DNA of 64,000 nucleotides from assembly GCF_024868665.1 (NCBI RefSeq), contig NC_079898.1, positions 20,332,403 to 20,396,402 on the forward strand, written 5' to 3'. Position numbers and translations under genes: made by a program. This document shows positions 56,594-64,000 of the stretch, one piece after another (position 1 is the stretch's first letter; each line of letters begins with the position of its first letter). The notes under the pieces are model-generated. The model was not told where the DNA came from, did no database searches, and saw only the letters and a list, made by a program, of their open reading frames with translations. The stretch comes from Triplophysa rosa (Eukaryota > Chordata > Actinopteri > Cypriniformes > Nemacheilidae).

Positions 56594-59271
56594 ATAAAAG
56601 AACAACCACTAAACTTGACCCAGGTTATATAACTGTTACAGTACATATGGTCTCTCTTTCACACACTTAAATTAACAGTTCACCCCAAAATGAGAATTCT
56701 TTCATCATTTATTTACCCTCATGCCATTTCAAACCTGTATGACTTTATTTCTTTTGCAAAACACAAAAGAATATATTATGAAGAACGTTGATAACCAAAC
56801 AACAGTGATATCCATTGTATGGACACAAACCACTGAGACATTTCACAAAATATATTTTTTAGTTATATACAGGTTTACAACCACATGAGGGGGAATAAAT
56901 GACGACAAAACTTTCTTTTTTAGGTGAACTGTCTCTTTAAAGTTGCATCACTACAAACAAATATGAAACTTGCATATTTACTGTAATAATTACACAAAGC
57001 AAGCATCACAATAGAAATCACATTTATAGAATCTGTAGGCTGTGATAAGATGCACATTAACAACAAAGAAACACATTCAAAATCATCAGACAAAATCAGA
57101 TAATGTCTTCACACACCTCATCTTTCTCACAAACCCCTTTGGAAGCAGAATTGTTTACAGAAAGCCGGGCCTCATTTGCATATCTTGTCATTTATCATCT
57201 CAACAAAGGTGCGTCAAAGAAATCCACATCAACTCTTTATAACAATTTCATCATCGAAGATTGGCCTTCTGAAGTGTCTGCTGGTAATGTTGAATAAGAA
57301 TGTAGGCTACAACGATGTCTCAGCGGCTCAGTTTCACAATCCTGTTATTCCAAAGATGCGAGTGCAACAGTTTAAACATAAAGATCAAAACAGCCATGGA
57401 TTAAGCTTTGCCTTTGAGAACTGTTCTTGATGTAGAAGCAATCCAGCTTCAGATTTTCTCATTCTAAACTATTGCATCCCAGCTCCCTTTATATTTATTA
57501 TATATTTCCATCAATAATATTTTCTGAGCATTAACTGAAGCTAATGGGAAAAAAATAATGAAAAGAAAGACACCAGATATAAAACAAGGTAAAATTATTG
57601 GCAGACATGATGCATTTCAGAGCACAAGCTTAAAAATTGAACAGCAGTTTGTGTTCCTCTGAAACCATCAAAAAAGTCATCCAATCAGAAAGGGAAAACA
57701 ATGCAGGAAAGACAGGAAATCTCACAAATGTTGAAAAAGTGATCCAGTGGACTGTGTGCCGACATGTTGTGTAACTGCATTTCGGGCGACCCGAGTTCGA
57801 GTCCTGACCTGTTGTACTTTCCCGGCTCATATCCCCAGGGGCAGATTAAGGTGGTCAGGGCCCCTAGGCTGCTCTTTGGGTGAGGCCCCCCTTAGGTAGC
57901 TTTCAGGTGCCTTTCACGCTTGCAGTTTAGTTCGGAACGGGGCACGGTTTGCATGAAAAATCTCTAATGTAAAAGCTGTCACACGAACTCAGGTGCGCAC
58001 CAGGGTACCGAACCCTGCGCATGCGCTTTAGCCGATTACAATGTATTTACTTCAATAAAACACATGTTAAGAGAAGATAGCGTTGGTAATTTATCTTGGA
58101 TTTGAGCACGAGTGAGCCTGCATTGTTTTGCGCGTTGCGAGTGGAATCAGAGCGGCAAATGAATGGTTATACGATGTTTCCAGATTAAAAATATAAATAG
58201 TGATATAGTGATAAATCCTGATAAATAGTCTGTTTGCAAGCAGCAGAAAGCTCTGTAAGCAAACATACAGTAAGACCAAGTGTTCTTTACTCTGCGCATA
58301 ATACTAGCATCAAGTGAATAAAAAACACAATATATTGACCTGTGTTCTGTTTACTATCACGTGTCATGCACGTTCATGATGATGTAAGATAAATGCAAAC
58401 GCACCAGGGTTCAATAGAATCAAACTGATACACGGGGGACGTCGGGAACAATCGCAGTTGGATACACACACATTGAGACAGCAAATACTAAAGTGTTTCC
58501 TCTACCATCCTGGTTGCTTAGCAACGGCAAACACCAGGAGAGCGCAAGCTCCAGTTTTATTCAAGTATACGCGAAATATGAACGGCCCCTCGGTGGATCT
58601 TTACTGAGACACAAACCACTGTGCATTACATAAACTATGTATAAAACAAAGCCATTATTAAAAACCAACCTGTATAAGATGCGTGTCATTGTGGAATAAC
58701 TCCCTGAAATATTACAGATGACACGATGAGCTAACTGCTGCAATACCTGGATCTCAACCGCAGCACTGATTGTTAGCCAATGCGAGCTGTCAGTCCTCCT
58801 GCTGCTATCTTAGTCACGTTGTTCTTTTAAACTTTGTATTTTCCGTTTTTGTGCTCCACTATTGTACTTTCTTTCGGACATTTTGCCACTATGCCGTCTA
58901 GCAATAGCAGTGACGTAAATTAAAATGATTGACATGATTTCACCAGCAGCTGATTGGACAGATGTGACCCAAATGTCACATTTATCCAATCACCGGCTTA
59001 TTTTTTGTTATATTTCTTATGGGCCAATGAGGGTCTATTTTTTGTTCGCACAGAAGTAAATTTAAAATAAATAAAAAATCAGGCCAATCAGAGGCCCCTA
59101 AACATGTGGGGCCTAGGGTTGGGAATCGAAAATCAATTCCAATTTGGAATCGGAATCGAAAGGCTAGGAATCGGATCGGAATCGAAAGGAATAGGAATCG
59201 GATACTTGAGATTAAAATTTGAATTCCTCTTATCAATTCCTGTGTGCATATTTTCAGAAAAGTACATGCGT
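56594..59271. other. Gene-free region left of the retrotransposon
   Basis: Contains a foldback MITE (56672-56940) and a tRNA-like scrap (GAGTTCGAGTCCTGACC) near 57790. From about 57836 (CAGGGGCAGATTAAGGTGGT) to 59111 the sequence looks transposon-derived, with GGCCCCT blocks at both ends, but I could not define termini. 59112-59240 is rich in GGAATCG repeats beginning TAGGGTTGGGAATCG, resembling a DNA-transposon end. Confidence 0.4.
56672..56940. repeat. Foldback MITE
   Basis: TTAACAGTTCACCCCAAAAT at the left, TTAGGTGAACTGTCTCTTTAA at the right (quoted in part); the arms carry the matched variant AACAGTTCACC / GGTGAACTGT. Confidence 0.75.
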
Positions 59272-60148
59272 TGTCATGATTGAAGCACAGAGACGGCCCA
59301 GATGCGGTAAACCAAATTTTATTTACAGCACAACAAAACAAGGAATAACTACCCCACCGCAGGCGTTTCTGCCTGCGGCGGTAAGATGTGGTACAGTTCG
59401 TGGATGCTGCAATAGCGGACCTGTGGTGAGAAGAGAAGATCCCGGAAGGAGTCGGGCACGGTGGCCAGGACCGAGGATAGGAACCCAGCGGTGACGAGTT
59501 GGTGTGAGAGTAGGGCTTTCTCAATCAGCCCGGGTGCCGTGAAGAAGATCCGGAATTAAATCCTGGTGCGACTCTGGATATACGACTCTCCGGGAAAACC
59601 ACTGGCAGACGACGGCCGTAGCTGCACTGAACGCCCACGGGAACTAAACGAACGACAAGGAGGTTCCGGAGCAACAGACAAGGTGAGCAGACAATAGAGC
59701 TAGACAATGACTGTGACTAAGACAAAGATTTAGTATTTCATCAGACGTGCCGCGGCAACGTCTGGGTCAGTCTGAACAGGTACGAAAACAACGGTCAGAC
59801 AACAGACGAGAGACACAAAGGGAATATATGGGAAAACATAACGAGAGTAATAACAGACAGGTTGGAATTGGGGAACAATAATGAGAATGAACATGAGGTG
59901 GAGTGGACGAAATACCAGTGCGGTCACAAGAGAGACGAGGATGAGGCAGCGAGTGCTGACTGTGACGTGGACGTCGGGCAGTATATGGAAAACAACTTAC
60001 AGGAAACCAGATGACGCGAGTCCCCGAACGTCCTAACGCTTAGGGTAGGCACACGAGGGCGGGTCCAACACCGGAGCGGAGATCACGACTCTACTCATGC
60101 CGAGGTGACAGACAAACAGCGTTGATTAGACCAGACCAGACCGTAACA
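59272..60148 (-). repeat. Putative 3' LTR of the Gypsy element
   Basis: On the minus strand the LTR should end in CAATCATGACA (59272 side). A minus-strand AATAAA at 59323-59318 would serve as poly(A) signal. The start is less sure: TGTTACGGTCTGG at 60148 or TGTCACCTCGG at 60110, both beginning TG. No clear polypurine tract was found, and without the 5' LTR the limits cannot be confirmed. Confidence 0.5.
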
Positions 60149-62018
60149 GGTTCGTAGCTTGTAGCTTTGTCGGGGAAGGCTGGCAGAGTAATGACAACAC
60201 CGTAAGGCGTAGGGGAACGACCTCTCGTTGGCCATAAGGCCTCCCAGTCCACTAGATATTGAAAGCCCCTGCCTCGACGGTGTGAAACATCCAGATCATC
60301 TGAACAGACGCTATCGCTGGGATCGAGTGAGGGGGTGCGAGAACTGGCTGGGTTGAGGTGGGAGGTAACCACGAGTTTAACCCTGGACACATGAAACACA
60401 GGGTGGACTCGACCAAGGGATGGAGGGAGCTTGAGCCGTACGGCCACTGGGTTAACCACCTTGGCGATCCGGAATGGCCCAATGAACCTAGGTGCCAGTT
60501 TACGGGAAGGCACCCGGAGAGGAAGGTCCTTGAGTAGAAGCCATACCCGTTGACCACACACATAGGCAGGAGGAGAGACCCGGTGGCGATCGGCCGCTGT
60601 CTTTTCCTCAGGGAGGTCTGGGCCAAAACCTCTCTGGCCCTCGTCCACATCCGGCGCACCGCCGGACGAACGCCAGAGCTGAGGGAACCGCAGCGTCGAG
60701 TTCCTGGGAGGGAAACAGAGGTGGTTGGTAACCAGACGCACACTCAAATGGGGACATAATGTGGCTGAGGCGGGCAGGGAGTTGTGAGCATATTCCACCC
60801 ACGAGAGCGGTTGGCTCCAGGAACTGGGATTGTTGGATGACAGACAGCAGTGTCTCCGTCCGAGTTCCTGGTTGGCTCGCTCACATTGCCCATTGGTCTG
60901 AGGGTGGAAACCTGACGACAGACTCGCTGAGGCCCCGATCTGTGACAGAACTCTTTCCAGAACCGAGAGGTGAACTGAGGACCCCTATCGGACACGACGT
61001 CGACCGGAAGGCCATGAAGGCAGAAGACGTGGTCCACCATCAGTTGGGACATCTCTCGGGGGACGGAAGCTTGGGAAGAGGGATGAAATGGGCCGCCTTG
61101 GAAAATCGGTCCACCACCGTGAGGATATACAGTGTGCCCTCTAGACGGGGGAAGCCAGTAACAAAATCCAGGCAATGTGTGACCATGGCCGAGAGGGGAT
61201 AGGGTGTAGCAGACCTGGGGGTGGGCGGCGGGAGTCTTGCTTTGCGCACAGACCGGGCAAGCCAACACGACTCTGACATCGATGGAGACCGATGGCCACC
61301 AAAACCGCTGGCGCACAGACATCAGGGTCCCCTTAGTTCCTGGATGGCCAACCAGCCTGGAGGAATGACCCCGCTGGAGGACCTCTGAACGCAGCGGAAC
61401 AGGAACGAACAGCCGACCCGCCGGACACGTCTTTGGCACTTGCACCCCGCGACCGGCCTCCTCTACCCGCCGCTCGATCTCCCAGACAAGTGCCCCGACG
61501 ACCCTCTCCTGGGGAAGGACAGAGTCGATAGGACCCTCCTTGTCCGGTCCCTCGAACAGACGGGAGAGCGCGTCTGGCTTGGTGTTCTTGGAACCGGGCC
61601 GGTATGACAGGGTGAAGCGAAACCTGCCAAAGAACAGTGCCCAACGGGCCTGGCGGGAGTTCAGTCTCTTGGCTGAACGGACGTACTCCAGGTTCTTATG
61701 GTTCGTCCAGACCAAGAACGGCTGCGTCGCTCCCTCCAACCAATGGCGCCACTCCCCCAAGGCTAGCCGAACCGCCAGCAGCTCTCGGTTGCCGATATCA
61801 TAATTCCGTTCGGCGGGGCTGAGGCGATGGGAGAAGAAGGCGCAAGGGTGCACCTTCTCGTCATGACCGGCGCGCTGAGACAAGACTGCACCAACTCCGA
61901 CGTCGGAAGCATCGACCTCAACAATAAATTGGCGATCCGGATCTGGAAAACAGAGCACAGGAGCAGAGATAAATCGGGACTTAAGCTTATCAAAGGCTGT
62001 GCGGAGGAGTTCCAGCAA
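60091..62018 (-). pseudogene. Gypsy pol, RNase H and integrase part, frameshifted
   Basis: The frame 62018-60744 carries RNase H ([16 protein letters not shown]) and the integrase zinc-binding region (GHPGTKGTL, then CPVCAQSK). The first part of the integrase core ([18 protein letters not shown]) lies in another frame at 61279-61040, and the later part (DVVSDRGPQFTSRFWKEFC) is back in the first, so two shifts break the core. The C-terminal part continues at 60798-60091 (APRFIGPFRIAKVVNP, HPVFHVSRVKL) and then degenerates within a chromodomain-like stretch (FQYLVDWE). Not functional. Confidence 0.88.
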
Positions 62019-63475
62019 AACGGGATCTTGGTGGAGGTCAACGCCGTGAGCGGTGCGGCCACTTGGCCGAAACCCCGGATGAAACGCCTGTAAAAGTTGG
62101 CGAACCCCAGGAACCGCTGAAGAGCCTTACGAGAGTCGGGAACTGGCCATGTGGCGATAGCCTTGATCTTAGCGCCGTCCGGTCCAACGCCACGCGGTGA
62201 GATAACATGTCTGAGGAACGAAATAGTATCGGAGTGGAACTCGCACTTCTCCGCCTTGACAAATAACTGTTTCTCGAGAAGACGCCGGAGAACCTCCCTG
62301 ACGTGCTGGGTGTGTTCCTGGAGAGAGGGGGAGAAAATAAGAATGTCATCCAGGTACACAAAAACAAAACGATTGATCATGTCGCCCAGCACGTCATTGA
62401 TGAGGCTCTGGAAGATGGCAGGTGCATTAGTCAGTCCAAAAGGAAGGACTAAATACTCATAGTGTCCCGATGGTGTATTAAATGCCGTCTTCCACTCATC
62501 CCCCTCGCGGATGCGCACCAGATGGTAGGCGTTGCGGAGGTCTAGCTTAGTAAAGACCCGAGCTCCCTGTAAGAGTTCGAAGGCAGACGACATAAGTGGT
62601 AAGGGGTATTTATTCTTCACAGTAATCTCGTTCAAACCTCGATAATCGATACAAGGGCGTAGGGAGCCGTCCTTCTTCTGCACGAAGAAGAAACCCGCAC
62701 CGGCTGGCGAGGAGGAGGGGCGAATGAGCCCGGCATGCAACGAGCTGCGGATATAACTCTCCATGGCCACCCTCTCAGGAGCCGAAAGAGAGAACACCCG
62801 ACCCCTGGGCGGAGAAGTGCCGGAAAGTAAGTCTATGGCGCAGTTGTAGGGCCGGTGAGGAGGAAGGGATGTAGCACGGGACTTGCAGAACATGGTACGT
62901 AGGTCGTGGTACTCCTCCGGGACCCCTGTCAGGTCGGCGGCATCAACCTGCAACATAGGAAACACAGAAACAGAAGAGGGAGCAGGACCAAGACAAGACA
63001 CATGACAAGCAGGACTCCATGAAAGAATAGACGTGTTTACCCAATCAATGTGAGGATTATGCTGTGACAACCACGGATGTCCTAATACCAGAGGTGTAGT
63101 GGGGGAATCGAGGATGTACAGCTTAATCCTTTCACAATGATTACCCGACAGAAAAAGACTTACGTAAGGAGTAGTGTGAGTGACGGTGAAGAGAGCAGCT
63201 CCCGTAAGGGTCACGGCAGATATAGGAGGATGCAGAGGCACAGCGGGAATTCCCCACTCCAGAGCGGTGACCTTATCCAGGAAATTCCCTTCCGCTCCGT
63301 AGTCAATGAGCGCCCGCCCGGCGTGGGTCTGACAGCCGTAGGTGAGTCGAAACGGGAAGGTAGTGCGTGGCGAGGGAGAGGTTTTTGAGATTGCGCCCAC
63401 CCGGACTCTCCGTTCTACGGATGGGCGTCGGCTTTTGCCGGACATTGTGCCACGAGATGACCAGTCTTGCCACAA
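61763..63475 (-). pseudogene. Gypsy pol, protease and reverse transcriptase part
   Basis: A 570-codon open frame. The protease region shows [13 protein letters not shown] where the catalytic motif is normally D-S/T-G; Tyr follows the Asp here. The reverse transcriptase is long and largely intact, with [20 protein letters not shown] and the YLDD catalytic motif ([11 protein letters not shown]). It overlaps gag by 61 bp in another frame, consistent with frameshift expression or decay. After about 62000 the pol frame is lost and continues in the frame at 62018-60744. Confidence 0.92.
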
Positions 63476-64000
63476 TAGAAACAGAGACCCTCCACGAGAC
63501 GTTGCTGCTTCTGAGCAGAAGTAAGGCGTGAACGACCAATCTGCATCGGTTCAGGTCCAGGTGACGACTGTCGGAATTCGTTCCTTCCTCGATCTGGCTC
63601 ACGATCGGGCTCTCGACGACGCCAGTCCGGGGGAGAAGCGCGACGTCGGCGTCGAGCAGAGATCCGGCTCTCTACTCTGAGACATAAGTTGATGAGATCC
63701 TCCAGATCTCGTGGCGAATCCAAGGCGGCGATCTCATCCGCGACGCCGTGGTTAAGACCATCAAGAAACCGGGCGCGTAGCGCCCCCATGTTCCAGTCAC
63801 ACGCGGCGGCCAAGGTCTTAAAACGGATGGCGTAGTCGGTGACACTGCCCCGACCCTGAGTCATCCGAGAGAGTTGAGATGCTGCCTCGTCGCCACGAAC
63901 CGAGCGGTCAAACAGGCTGGCCATCTCGGCGCGGAAATCTCGAAAAGACCGGCAACATGGGTCCTGGGCCTCCCAAACCGCAATTCCCCACTCTCGAGCT
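63415..64000 (-). pseudogene. Gypsy gag, C-terminal part (runs off window)
   Basis: Open from the window edge through 63415. Upstream of the ATG at 63924 the frame continues (AVWEAQDP), so the true start is outside. It contains the capsid-like helix region (DYAIRFKTLAAACDWN), an arginine-rich patch and one CCHC zinc knuckle ([14 protein letters not shown]) near the end. No break is visible in the part shown; classed with the decayed element. Confidence 0.88.

Larger units (their letters stand above)
59272..64000 (-). mobile_element. Ty3/Gypsy LTR retrotransposon, decayed, 5' part outside window
   Basis: Read on the minus strand, the order is gag (zinc knuckle), protease, reverse transcriptase, RNase H, integrase, then a 3' LTR. 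Domain order RT-RNaseH-IN marks Ty3/Gypsy. The 5' LTR, primer-binding site and gag N-terminus lie right of base 64000. Pol is broken by at least three frame changes. GC content is clearly higher than in the surrounding DNA, as expected for a later arrival. Confidence 0.93.

Noticed and set aside
58982..59524. 180-codon minus-strand open frame
   Set aside because: It spans GGAATCG-type repeat and the Gypsy LTR end, is low-complexity (F/R/I-rich) and has no known similarity.
60559..61202. Plus-strand frames across the Gypsy element (for example 60759-61202)
   Set aside because: Shadows of the GC-rich minus-strand pol sequence.

Overview
The window is animal nuclear DNA, most likely from a cyprinid or other cypriniform fish. 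It has spliced genes with GT-AG introns, AT-rich non-coding DNA, and a very heavy load of fish-type repeats: about a dozen foldback MITEs of one family ('TAGTTCACCCAAAAATG'), a DANA/HE1-like tRNA-derived SINE, Tc1, hAT and Ty3/Gypsy elements. Nothing bacterial or viral-like is seen apart from the retrotransposon.

Three host genes are recognised. They lie in the order tasp1 (+, only its last 12 codons and stop at 2-40), ism1 (-, six exons, 7890-18343) and sptlc3 (-, twelve exons, 23363-49865). The same trio, TASP1-ISM1-SPTLC3, lies together on human 20p12 (from memory). That neighbourhood, plus sequence detail, separates these genes from their paralogues ISM2 and SPTLC2 on human chromosome 14. 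I joined the exons by hand using splice sites and codon phase. ism1 gives a complete 456-residue secreted protein (signal peptide, thrombospondin type 1 repeat, AMOP domain). sptlc3 gives a complete 553-residue catalytic subunit of serine palmitoyltransferase, including the PLP lysine (Lys372).

Layout: 2-1490 tasp1 end and 3'UTR; 1.5-7.9 kb convergent intergenic DNA with MITEs; 7.9-18.3 kb ism1; 18.3-23.4 kb ism1 promoter side and sptlc3 3' flank; 23.4-49.9 kb sptlc3, whose introns hold a nested Tc1-in-MITE, an hAT MITE with a perfect 8-bp target duplication, and an 868-bp palindrome; 49.9-59.2 kb gene-free DNA with MITEs and microsatellites; 59.27-64.0 kb the 3' LTR and decayed gag-pol of a Ty3/Gypsy retrotransposon on the minus strand, running off the right edge.

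The most notable anomaly is a 788-bp direct duplication (10837-11624 and 11848-12635) carrying ism1 exon 3. The second copy begins directly after the only N I noticed in the window, and including both exons would break the reading frame. I read it as a probable assembly error, with real exon duplication as the alternative. The genes do not form a new system. ISM1 is an extracellular signalling protein and SPTLC3 is an ER sphingolipid enzyme; they share synteny, not a known pathway. I found no convincing undescribed biological system here.
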